Assembly: GCA_035533815.1 (NCBI GenBank)
Contig: DATLTB010000045.1
Coordinates: forward strand, 31,044 to 95,043
Direction: 5' to 3'
DNA from: JANWKA01 sp035533815
Lineage (GTDB): Bacteria; Bacteroidota; Bacteroidia; Chitinophagales; Chitinophagaceae
DNA: 64,000 nt
This document shows positions 26,783 to 35,015 of the stretch, piece after piece. Below the pieces are notes generated by a model. The model was not told the DNA's origin and made no database searches. It saw only the letters and a program-made list of their open reading frames with translations. Within the stretch, counting starts at the first letter, position 1. Every line of letters begins with the position of its first letter. The position numbers and the translations under genes are program-made.

Positions 26783-28060
26783 ATGGAACAGACTATCCAA
26801 GAAAGGATGATTTCGGGGAAAAGAAAATTTCGGCTGGTCCTTCCCTTGCTGGCCCTACCTTTTGCCACCCTGTTTTTTTATGCCCTGGGTGGGGGGTCGC
26901 AAAAAGCCGGACAACCGAAAAATCAATCCGGGTTTAATCCCCGGTTTCCGCGCGCCCACTTCAGGGAGTTCAAAGGATGGAGTAAAATGAATTTCTACCG
27001 GCTGGCAGATCTGGATTCCGGAAGTCACCAATCCGGGAAAGCCCAAAATACGGGTGCAGACGCTACCTTGGAATTCCGCAGTGGTACACCGGTTCAGGAT
27101 TATCCGGCAGGGAAAACACCGGCCAGTCAGCCTGGGCAATCCGGAGAGGTTATGGCCGGCCATCCGGACCGGGAAGTACAGCATATCCGCAATCAGCTGG
27201 CAGCATTAGGAGAACTTGTGCAGCATAATACGGATTCCCAATATTCAACCCGGCCTGTGCAAACCAGGAATTTGGAGGAAAATAACGCTCCATTCCCGGG
27301 GAATGGAAAAATGGCAGCACCTGTTGCGGACGATCCGCAATTGCAGCAGATTGACGGGATGTTGAATAAAATCCTGGAAATCCAGCATCCGGGAATGGTC
27401 AGCGATAGCCTCAGGAACAGGTGGTTGAGCGCACAGGGAGCTGTTCTACCGGTAAATCCTGGAAATCTGTCAGCAGGTCATGCCTTTAACAGCGGATGGT
27501 CCCGCGAACAGGATAACCCGGTGGATTCAGGGATTGGTTCCGCGGATCATCCGGGATTTTATGGCTTATCTGCAACAGATATTACGCAGGGAGGTAGACA
27601 GCTGGCCATCCAGGCGGAAATTATGCAGCAGGATGAAGTGGTCAGCGGATCTGAAATCGGCCTCCGCAACATCACTCCCCTGTATATCGCAGGTCAGCAA
27701 ATACCTCCGGGTCAGGATCTCTTTGGGATAGCCGCCCTGGAGAATGACCGATTGCTGATCACGGTAAAATCCGTCTTATATCAGGGTTCCCTATTCCGGG
27801 TATCCTTATCCGTATATGACCGGGACGGCTTGCCAGGAATCTATATCCCCGATGCTATCGGCAGAAAAGCATCCAAATCATCGGCTGCTGAAGCTGCTGA
27901 TGAAATGAACTACATGATGACCAATCCCGGCCTGGCAGCCCAGGCTGCCGGGGCCGGGATAAATGCCGCCAAAACCTTTTTTGATCGCAAAGTAAGGCAG
28001 GTCAGGGTGCGGATACCATCCGGATACCAGGTTTTTCTATTGAATAATCAGGATAAATGA
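26783..28060 (+). CDS. traM: TraM, VirB10-like conjugation protein
   Basis: A 425-residue protein with a cytoplasmic start, one membrane helix in the typical TraM text LVLPLLALPFATLFFYALGGG, a long Gly/Ser/Gln-rich disordered linker across the periplasm (about residues 45-270) and a C-terminal domain beginning about residue 285 (AIQAEIMQQDEVVSGSEIGLR...). By topology and place it is the VirB10/TrbI-type protein that links inner and outer membrane parts of the channel. It is complete in length. Confidence 0.88.
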   Translation: MEQTIQERMISGKRKFRLVLPLLALPFATLFFYALGGGSQKAGQPKNQSGFNPRFPRAHFREFKGWSKMNFYRLADLDSGSHQSGKAQNTGADATLEFRSGTPVQDYPAGKTPASQPGQSGEVMAGHPDREVQHIRNQLAALGELVQHNTDSQYSTRPVQTRNLEENNAPFPGNGKMAAPVADDPQLQQIDGMLNKILEIQHPGMVSDSLRNRWLSAQGAVLPVNPGNLSAGHAFNSGWSREQDNPVDSGIGSADHPGFYGLSATDITQGGRQLAIQAEIMQQDEVVSGSEIGLRNITPLYIAGQQIPPGQDLFGIAALENDRLLITVKSVLYQGSLFRVSLSVYDRDGLPGIYIPDAIGRKASKSSAAEAADEMNYMMTNPGLAAQAAGAGINAAKTFFDRKVRQVRVRIPSGYQVFLLNNQDK

Positions 28061-28082
28061 GGGACGAAATCAAACAAAACCA

Positions 28083-29006
28083 ATGAAACAGCACTTCTAT
28101 ATATCAGCCATATGCGGGATTTTATTATTGCCCGTTGCCATGAATGCTCAGGGATTTACCGGAACATATACGATGAAGTATATCCGGCCGATGATGCTGG
28201 AAATTACCCAAAATAAAACGACCGTCCTGGTATTCCCAGCAGCAATTGCCAGCGTAGACCGGGGAACCCCGGATATCCTGGTGCGCAAAGCAGGAGGAAC
28301 AGAGAATGTCCTTGAAGTAAAAGCGGCCAGAAAGAATATGGCAGAAACCAACCTGCATGTGCTGACCCTGGACGGGAAATGGTTTGCTTTCACTGTGGAC
28401 TACCAGGCTCAACCTGCCCACCTGGATATTTGTGTAAGTCAAAGCAATCGGGTTGCAGATACTTCAGGCATGCAACCGGTGATCCAGCATCATATCCGCA
28501 AGGAAAGCAGCCCGGCGGCTACTCTGGGTGAAATGGCCAGATATGCGGCAATAACAGCGCAACAGAAACGGGAGATAACCGGTATTTCAGATAAGCGATA
28601 CAAAATGAAGTTTCAACTTTATGGCATTTATATATATGATGATGTGCTTTACCTGCAACTTAATTTATCCGATAAATCCCATATTGGGTATGATCTGGAT
28701 CGGATCAGTTTTACCTTGAGAAACCGGATCCGGATGAAAAGAACCGCAGCACAGGAATTGCCCCTCAGCCCGATTTTTGTACCCGGTAATCAGGGGTATA
28801 TCCAAGCAGACCATGGCAGTATCCTGGTATATGCCTTACCGGTATTCACGGTCCCGGATGGAAAATACCTGGAAATTGAAGCCTGGGAGTCGGGAGGAAG
28901 CCGTAACCTGGTTTTATCCGTGAAAGGAAGGATTATCCTGGATGCCCGGAACCTTCCTCAACAAGGGATAGTCAAGGGACAGTTAAAAGGAGATAGAGGT
29001 TCCTGA
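28083..29006 (+). CDS. traN: TraN, DUF4138 VirB9-like conjugation protein
   Basis: A 307-residue exported protein of the DUF4138 family. A signal peptide cut after MNAQG is followed by TYTMKYIRPMMLEITQNKTTVLVFPAAIASVDRG, the usual N-terminal strand region, and a C-terminal beta domain with YDDVLYLQLNLSDKSHIGYDLDRISF. TraN pairs with TraM in the outer-membrane core complex, like VirB9 with VirB10. It is the last gene of the operon in this window; traO, traP and traQ, which normally follow, are missing, and an unrelated reverse-strand gene comes next. Confidence 0.88.
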   Translation: MKQHFYISAICGILLLPVAMNAQGFTGTYTMKYIRPMMLEITQNKTTVLVFPAAIASVDRGTPDILVRKAGGTENVLEVKAARKNMAETNLHVLTLDGKWFAFTVDYQAQPAHLDICVSQSNRVADTSGMQPVIQHHIRKESSPAATLGEMARYAAITAQQKREITGISDKRYKMKFQLYGIYIYDDVLYLQLNLSDKSHIGYDLDRISFTLRNRIRMKRTAAQELPLSPIFVPGNQGYIQADHGSILVYALPVFTVPDGKYLEIEAWESGGSRNLVLSVKGRIILDARNLPQQGIVKGQLKGDRGS

Positions 29007-29077
29007 ACTGGATACGGGGGTTGAAAAAGCAGTAGAGCAGGCAGCGGATTATCGGTTATACCGGTTCAGCTGGTTGA

Positions 29078-29704
29078 TTACAATTCAAAAGTCAGGGGAG
29101 AATTTTTTAGCCGGTAGCGTTCATCCAGCACACTCGCATTGATAAATGTAGTGCCTCCAATGGATGTTTGACCATATGCTTCATGGATATGTCCGAAGAC
29201 ATGTACTTCTGGATTGATTTTCTGGACCACCTGCAAAAGATCTTTGCAACCGGTATGATCTCCCCCTTTTGTCCGGTCAAGGATTTGATAGGCAGGGCCA
29301 TGTGTCATCAGGATTCGGGTATTTGGAGGAATGAGATTCCAGTGTTTTTGTATGGCTTCTCCCCGATGGCGGTTGAATGCCCAATGGTAAAACCAGGGAG
29401 TGATGGGAGAACCCCAGATGGGAATATGTTCAATGGTAACTCCACTGTCATTCAGATAGATAATCCCGGGAGGAATTAAAGAATTGATTTCCTCCCGGGA
29501 ATGCTTTTCAAAAAAAAAGTCATGGTTACCAGCAATGAAAATTTTATACCGGAATGGCTGCGATTCAAACCATTCCAGAAAATGGATCACATCTGTACGA
29601 AAACCAATATTGGTCAGATCACCCGCATGAAGCAGCACATCACCAACCGGTAATTCCAGGAGGTCATGGCGGGTATGCGTATCCGATATAACCACGAATT
29701 TCAT
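29078..29704 (-). CDS. Metallophosphoesterase (MPPED-like)
   Basis: A 208-residue cytoplasmic phosphoesterase of the calcineurin-like superfamily with all metal-binding motifs: SDTHTRH near the start, HAGDLTN, GNHDFFF, THGPAY and GHIHEAYG. The compact form and SDTHxRH...GDVLLHAGD text resemble the MPPED1/2-like group, which hydrolyses cyclic nucleotides or phosphodiesters in vitro; the true substrate is unknown. The open frame continues 134 codons further, but that part has no family match and overlaps the divergent oxidoreductase gene, so ATG 29704 is chosen. The 217-base gap to the divergent gene should hold both promoters. Confidence 0.88.
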   Translation of the reverse strand: MKFVVISDTHTRHDLLELPVGDVLLHAGDLTNIGFRTDVIHFLEWFESQPFRYKIFIAGNHDFFFEKHSREEINSLIPPGIIYLNDSGVTIEHIPIWGSPITPWFYHWAFNRHRGEAIQKHWNLIPPNTRILMTHGPAYQILDRTKGGDHTGCKDLLQVVQKINPEVHVFGHIHEAYGQTSIGGTTFINASVLDERYRLKNSPLTFEL

Positions 29705-29921
29705 TTTCTCTTTAAGATTTTTGGCCAGGTAAGACGAATCATACCCTCTTTTATTTCTCATTCCAGCCTGCTTATAAATGTACATAGTATCTGTAGCATT
29801 AATATATATTACATTACTAAATAGATATGAATAATTAAAATCCATATTTTTTTTATTTTGAATAGATAAATAAATGCCATTCTGGCACAGCTTTAGATTT
29901 AAAGCTGCATATACTTCAAAA

Positions 29922-30848
29922 ATGAAAGCCATCAGAATATATGCATATGGAGGTCCGAATACCCTGAAATGGGAAGAGGCCCCTGTTCCGGAACCTGGTT
30001 TGGATGAATTGCTGATCCGCGTGCATTCCGCGGCAGTGAACCCGATCGACTGGAAGATCCGCCAGGGTAGATTAAAGGAGGGCCTGCAACTCAAATTTCC
30101 GTTCATCCTGGGCTGGGATATGGCCGGGACTGTGGAAAAAACAGGAAAACTGGTTTCCGGTTATGCACCCGGAGATAAGGTCTTTGCCAGACCGGATACT
30201 TCCCGGAATGGTTGTTATGCCGAATTTGCCCTGGCCCGGGTTACCGAAACAGCCTATGCTCCAAAGTCTATTCCGCTTGAGGAAGCAGCTGGAGTTCCCC
30301 TGGCCGCACAAACAGCCTGGGAAGGCCTATTCGAGAAAGGAGGACTGCAGCGCGGACAGCGGGTATTGATTTTGGGAGCTTCAGGGGGTGTAGGCAGTTT
30401 TGCCGTTCAGTTGGCCCGTATAGCCGAAGCAGAAGTGATCGCTACTACCTCAGAAAAGAATATCGATTTCATCCGTTCACTGGGAGCCAATGAAGTCATT
30501 AATTATCAATCGGAGGAATCCATGAATAAAATCCAGGATATCGATCTGGTTTTTGATACGGTGGGAGGGGAGGCTCAGAAAAAATCCTGGGATTCCATCA
30601 GGTCCGGTGGAATGCTGGTCTCCATTTCGCAGGTGGATACGCAGGAAGGGACCAGGCGCGGGATCAGGACTGCTTCATTCTACCTTCAATCCAATGGGGC
30701 AAGACTAAGTCAGATTGCTTCCTGGATTGATGCGGGTAAACTGAAAGTAGTCATTGAAAAGGAATTTTCATTGCAGGACGTTGCCGAAGCTCATGCCTTA
30801 AGTGAACAGGGCCATGCCCGGGGAAAGATCATCCTGAGGATCGAATAA
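29922..30848 (+). CDS. NADP-dependent quinone-oxidoreductase-like MDR protein
   Basis: A 308-residue medium-chain dehydrogenase/reductase of the zinc-free quinone oxidoreductase type. The catalytic-fold N-terminus (MKAIRIYAYGGPNTLKWEE...) is followed by the substrate-site text AAVNPIDWKIR and LGWDMAGTV, and a Rossmann fold with ILGASGGVGSFAVQLAR near residue 148. It should reduce quinones, enones or similar compounds with NADPH. The start chosen, ATG 29922, gives the family N-terminus; 16 upstream codons are open but unlikely. Confidence 0.88.
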   Translation: MKAIRIYAYGGPNTLKWEEAPVPEPGLDELLIRVHSAAVNPIDWKIRQGRLKEGLQLKFPFILGWDMAGTVEKTGKLVSGYAPGDKVFARPDTSRNGCYAEFALARVTETAYAPKSIPLEEAAGVPLAAQTAWEGLFEKGGLQRGQRVLILGASGGVGSFAVQLARIAEAEVIATTSEKNIDFIRSLGANEVINYQSEESMNKIQDIDLVFDTVGGEAQKKSWDSIRSGGMLVSISQVDTQEGTRRGIRTASFYLQSNGARLSQIASWIDAGKLKVVIEKEFSLQDVAEAHALSEQGHARGKIILRIE

Positions 30849-30930
30849 CGGGCTGAACGACTGATCCTACCCAATATCCGCTAAATCCGTGTATTTTCGT
30901 CCCTGATCGGAAATACATCCGATAAATCCC

Positions 30931-31323
30931 ATGGATCACGATATAGATAAGGGCAAAACTTCCGCAGGTGCAGGAGATCACCTGGCTAATGAAAGGACCT
31001 ACCTGGCCTGGATACGCACTTCCATCGGCATCATGGCATTCGGTTTTGTAGTGGTTAAGTTCACGTTGTTCCTCAAACAATTATCCGCAGTTCTGGGCAA
31101 AAAGATACTCACTACACAACCGGGCTACACCGCAATCATTGGGATATTCCTGGTTGGTTTCGGGGCTTGCCTTGCCCTGTTCTCTTTTCTGCGGTATAAA
31201 CATATTGAGAAACAGCTACTCCGGGAAAAATTCCGGTCATCCAATGTGCTCACCATAGCCCTTACCCTGGCCATTGTGATTATTGGCCTGATGTTGATGT
31301 TTTACCTGATCGCCCGGGTTTAG
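30931..31323 (+). CDS. DUF202 (YidH-family) membrane protein
   Basis: A 130-residue inner-membrane protein with three helices. The N-terminal LANERTYLAWIRTSIGIMAFGFVV is the hallmark of DUF202, a family seen in bacteria and in yeast vacuolar Vtc1-like proteins, whose function in bacteria is unknown. Normal length. It lies 82 bases after the MDR gene and 78 before the DUF748 gene, all on the same strand. Confidence 0.88.
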   Translation: MDHDIDKGKTSAGAGDHLANERTYLAWIRTSIGIMAFGFVVVKFTLFLKQLSAVLGKKILTTQPGYTAIIGIFLVGFGACLALFSFLRYKHIEKQLLREKFRSSNVLTIALTLAIVIIGLMLMFYLIARV

Positions 31324-31401
31324 GTCAGTGAATTAATTCCCCCCAGCCTGTTTTCGTCTTCCTGCATATTATGGCATTCCTTTTGAAATTTTAATCCCGG
31401 T

Positions 31402-32538
31402 ATGGCTAAAAGGGGAAAAAAGAGAAAAATCAGGATTTGGTGGATTGTATTGGGTTCATTGCTGATCATTCTCATTGCAGCAAGGCTTGCCTTGCCATAT
31501 ATCTTACTCCGGGTGGTCAATAAGGAATTGACCAGGATTCCCGGTTACCAGGGACATGTGAATGAAATTGATGTTTCTCTTTTTAGGGGAGCTTATACTC
31601 TGGAGATTGTCAAATTGGATAAGACCGGGGGTAAAGTACCAGTTCCTTTTTTCTCTGCTACCACCCTTGACCTATCCATACAATGGAAAGGACTTTTACA
31701 CCACAGGATAGTAGGGCAGATTATTGTGGGCCATCCCATATTGAATTTTGTGAAAGGACCCACGAAGGCAACATCCCAGACCAGGATTGATAGCAGTTGG
31801 ATATCCGTCTTGAGTAAACTGATGCCTTTGAAAGTCAATCATTTTGAGATTATTGGCGGAGAGATCCATTACCGGGATTATTTCAGCAAGCCCAAAGTGG
31901 ACCTATATACCAAAAATGTGCATATTGTAGCCAGTAACCTGTCCAATGTAAATCAGGACAAAAACCTGCTGCCTTCCAACGTTACAGGTACGGCAGATAT
32001 GTATGGCGGTCATGCCAGCCTGAATATGCGAATCAATGCCATGGACTCGCTACCTACTTTTGAGGTCAAAGCAAAACTTCTGGGGTTGGATTTAACCAAA
32101 CTGAATAATTTTCTGCAGGCCTATGCTAATTTTGATGTCAAGCAGGGCATTCTCAGCATTTATACTGAAGCGGCAGCCAAGGAAGGATTGATTAACGGCT
32201 ATGCCATGCCATTTATTAAAAACCTTAAGGTGGTCAACTGGAAGCAGGACAAGAAAAATCCATTAAGGCTGGCCTGGGAAGCAGTTATCGGAGCAACTGC
32301 TTGGATATTCAAAAACCACCGGTTAAATCAACTGGCTACCCGAGCAACATTTGAAGGTGATATTAAAAATCCCGATGTCGATATCTGGTATATCATTGGT
32401 CAGACCTTGCGCAATGCTTTCATCCAGGCGCTATACCCATCCCTGGAAAATTCGGTTACTTTGAATACCATCCATGTTAACAAGCATCAAAAACCGACCT
32501 GGCTGAGTAAGCAGTATTCAAAGACCCAAAAAAAGTAA
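31402..32538 (+). CDS. DUF748/AsmA-like protein
   Basis: A 378-residue protein anchored by one N-terminal membrane helix (WWIVLGSLLIILIAARLALPYILL) after a strongly basic start (KRGKKRKIR). The rest is a beta-rich periplasmic domain with the text ELTRIPGYQGHVNEIDVSLFRGAYTL and HFEIIGGEIHYRDY, typical of DUF748, a relative of AsmA proteins proposed to help move lipids between membranes. The role here is inferred from the family only. No operon partner is evident after it; 660 bases of noncoding DNA follow. Confidence 0.8.
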   Translation: MAKRGKKRKIRIWWIVLGSLLIILIAARLALPYILLRVVNKELTRIPGYQGHVNEIDVSLFRGAYTLEIVKLDKTGGKVPVPFFSATTLDLSIQWKGLLHHRIVGQIIVGHPILNFVKGPTKATSQTRIDSSWISVLSKLMPLKVNHFEIIGGEIHYRDYFSKPKVDLYTKNVHIVASNLSNVNQDKNLLPSNVTGTADMYGGHASLNMRINAMDSLPTFEVKAKLLGLDLTKLNNFLQAYANFDVKQGILSIYTEAAAKEGLINGYAMPFIKNLKVVNWKQDKKNPLRLAWEAVIGATAWIFKNHRLNQLATRATFEGDIKNPDVDIWYIIGQTLRNAFIQALYPSLENSVTLNTIHVNKHQKPTWLSKQYSKTQKK

Positions 32539-33200
32539 TGTCCTGATGGGGAACCAGCAATTAAGTGGGGTGAGGCCGGCCGGAAAACCAGGAAGCCTGA
32601 ATAAGATATGGCCCCATACCCTTCAGCCTTAGAAATCATTAAATTCCAATTTCTTCTTCGTTTTCCCCGAATTGACCATCAATTCGGATTAATTCCTCCG
32701 ATTGGATTAACAGCATAGCTAAATGATCAGTAGTATTTTTCTGCGGAAATATTATTCCCTGTACTTATCAGGTACGTCACCCGGGTAATTTTTTTCAATG
32801 CGCTGAATCCCTTATCCGACTGGCATTAATTAAGTCAATATATAGCCGGATAACAACCGGAGCAACCAGAGGCAGGTATGAAATTGGAAGGTATATGATC
32901 TATCCAAGGTCAGTAAAAACGGATAACAGATAACTTTAAATGAATTTGACATTTACCGGTCTGCCCTTTTGCCAGGTTTAATGAAATGGATCAGCAGTAG
33001 CCTGAAATCCTTGTTATTTACTGCTTCAAAACCCTTTTATGTGATTATAATTACCCTGATTATCCCGAATCGGACCGGCCTTATAAAGAAAAGCAGGTAT
33101 AGTGGCAACTTTAAAATGTATCCAGTATCTGGCACATTACTTGTTTAATACTTATTAATAAATGGAAAATAACTTTTTAAAATCATTCTAAACCATATTT
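32539..33200. other. Intergenic region
   Basis: 662 bases with no supported ORF, repeat array or RNA gene. The right end is A/T-rich and probably contains the promoter of the DUF1328 gene. Confidence 0.4.
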
Positions 33201-33365
33201 ATGCTTCGCTGGGCCGTTATATTTCTAATCATTGCGATAATAGCAGGAATCTTCGGATTCTTTGGCATTGCTGCAAGTGCTGCCTATTTTGCAAAAATCC
33301 TTTTCTTTATTTTTATTGTGTTGTTTTTGCTATCACTGATTTTCGGAAAACGAAGAATTTCTTGA
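33201..33365 (+). CDS. DUF1328 small membrane protein
   Basis: A 54-residue protein made of two hydrophobic helices: LRWAVIFLIIAIIAGIFGFFGIA and AYFAKILFFIFIVLFLLSLIFG, ending in a short basic KRRIS tail. This is the DUF1328 (YtjA-like) family, a common tiny inner-membrane protein associated with envelope or oxidative stress in some bacteria; mechanism unknown. Start ATG and stop TGA are read directly. A perfect hairpin follows 25 bases after the stop. Confidence 0.88.
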   Translation: MLRWAVIFLIIAIIAGIFGFFGIAASAAYFAKILFFIFIVLFLLSLIFGKRRIS

Positions 33366-33390
33366 TTTTTGCAACAAAGTTATTTATCGC

Positions 33391-33429
33391 ACAAAGGGTT
33401 ATATTTTCTTAGAAAATATAACCCTTTGT
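33391..33429. terminator. Long perfect palindrome, probable two-way terminator
   Basis: An 18-bp perfect inverted repeat (acaaagggttatattttc and its complement) with a three-base loop lies between two convergent genes. It can terminate from both sides, although no long T-run follows; A/T-rich lower stem bases may serve. See finding. Confidence 0.6.
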
Positions 33430-33566
33430 CATGCTTGCTGAATAGGTAGCAGCAATAATTCCTATAATTCCTTTCCGGCTGAACCCGGAACTGGCCAGCC
33501 AAAATATTTAATAGGGAAAAGCAGATTCCCGATATTCCTGAAATGGCCTTAGAATACGGTATCTTG

Positions 33567-33857
33567 TTAACGCCAATGACCCCTCCTCCATCTCCATCCA
33601 CCCCTGGCTGATTCCCACTGACCACCTACCCATATCCGGTGCGCCCTTGGTCTGACCCAATGGCCTTCTTGCCACTCATATCGGTTACCTGCCCAGATCC
33701 AATCCCCGCTAATCCATACATAATCAGACCCCGGAGCAATAGGACGGACATAGACAACAGCGGATGGACGGCTGGTAATAAAACCACCCGAGACCGTACA
33801 TGCGCCAACAATCATTAAGCTCATGGATACCATTAATACCATTAAAAAGTTTTTCAT
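33567..33857 (-). CDS. YXWGXW/WXXGXW-repeat lipoprotein
   Basis: A 96-residue exported protein. The signal peptide ends in a lipobox (IVGAC, Cys near residue 20), so it is likely a lipoprotein. The rest contains the short Trp-rich repeats YVWISGDWIWAGNRYEWQEGHW and WVGGQWESARGGWRWRRGHW, characteristic of the YXWGXW family in Bacteroidota. Function is unknown; such proteins are small, surface or periplasmic and sometimes stress-related. ATG 33857 is preferred to the upstream TTG because it gives a proper signal peptide. Confidence 0.8.
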   Translation of the reverse strand: MKNFLMVLMVSMSLMIVGACTVSGGFITSRPSAVVYVRPIAPGSDYVWISGDWIWAGNRYEWQEGHWVRPRAHRIWVGGQWESARGGWRWRRGHWR

Positions 33858-35015
33858 AAATAACAATTTGGTTACAAGGATATTTAATGGCTAAAACTAT
33901 GCCATACCGGCATAAACGGGAAGAGGAACACCGATGGGATGACCGGGGTAGTTGACAATCAATCTGTAATTGATTTTCATGGCCAAAAAATGGCGTGGTT
34001 ACTCTCCAGATTAAAGGAGTCGGGGACAAGGTGGTTACTTAAACCAATGATGCCGGCAGCCTGATTTTCCAGGTTGAGTGGGTAGATTGCTTTCAGTCCT
34101 ACGGGATTTAAATCCGAATTTTAAAATTTCAGGGGATCGGCATTTGATCATATCCGAATTTGTTCCCAAAGGAATCAAGTTTTGTTTTTTTTTAATATGG
34201 GTTTCCCGTGCTATTTTTTCAGAATCTGCGTGGCAGACTCTCGGAACATTTTGAATTCATCAGAAACCAGGAGCCATGAAAGAGGTATACCCGGGGTTTT
34301 CATCACCATTCCAGTCGACCTGCCATTGCATGGGGTTGTAGTTAGATTTAACAGCAGGTATATGATCTGCACCATCTATTATATTTAGCCAGTGGCGGAT
34401 ACTGGCCGTTGGCCAGGGGGGCTATGTTTGGGTCATTTCCTGTCAGTAGGTCCAGGTTTTCCTGGGAGAATCAATTCTACCCATATTGCCAGGACTGGAT
34501 AGAAATTTACCAGGAATAATTCCCAGAATGGAAGAGATTTATGAGGAGTCCCATGGCGAAAAGCCATTTATAGATAATTGCGGGCTTCCCTCATTTTAAA
34601 ATGGAGATATTAATTTTATATCCGGCATTTTAAAGGTAATTTTGAATGCTTGAGACCTACTTCTTTACCTGCTTATTTTTTTAGCCAGAATATGCTAAAG
34701 GGAATCCCATGTGGATGAACAGAATTCACAGAAAATTATTTTGTTATTGATGTCATCCTGAAATCAGCTTCCTTGTCACATGATTATTCCCATTTTTTAT
34801 TGGGATAGAAACAGTCAAGGGAACTGATGGGATTAACTGAAGAACTGTATGAGTTAACATCTGATGTAAAACATAAGAAAGTAATAATATATTCTGCATA
34901 AAGGAATAAATTAATTAAATAAAAAAGAAAAACGTAGAATCAGCGGAATCATCAGGATGAACTGACCTGAATGGTTGTTTTTAAATGATCAGGTTCATTT
35001 TCAAAAATAATTATT
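33858..35015. other. Long intergenic region before the glucan synthase
   Basis: 1,158 bases without a supported gene. Small ORFs (for example 34182-34388) have no recognisable motif and unfavourable composition. The last 200 bases are A/T-rich and are the likely promoter region for the large gene. No RNA gene recognised. Confidence 0.4.

Noticed and set aside
29705..30106. 134-codon N-terminal extension of the metallophosphoesterase frame
   Set aside because: It overlaps the divergent oxidoreductase gene and its promoter region and has no homology-like text; the SDTH motif should be near the start.
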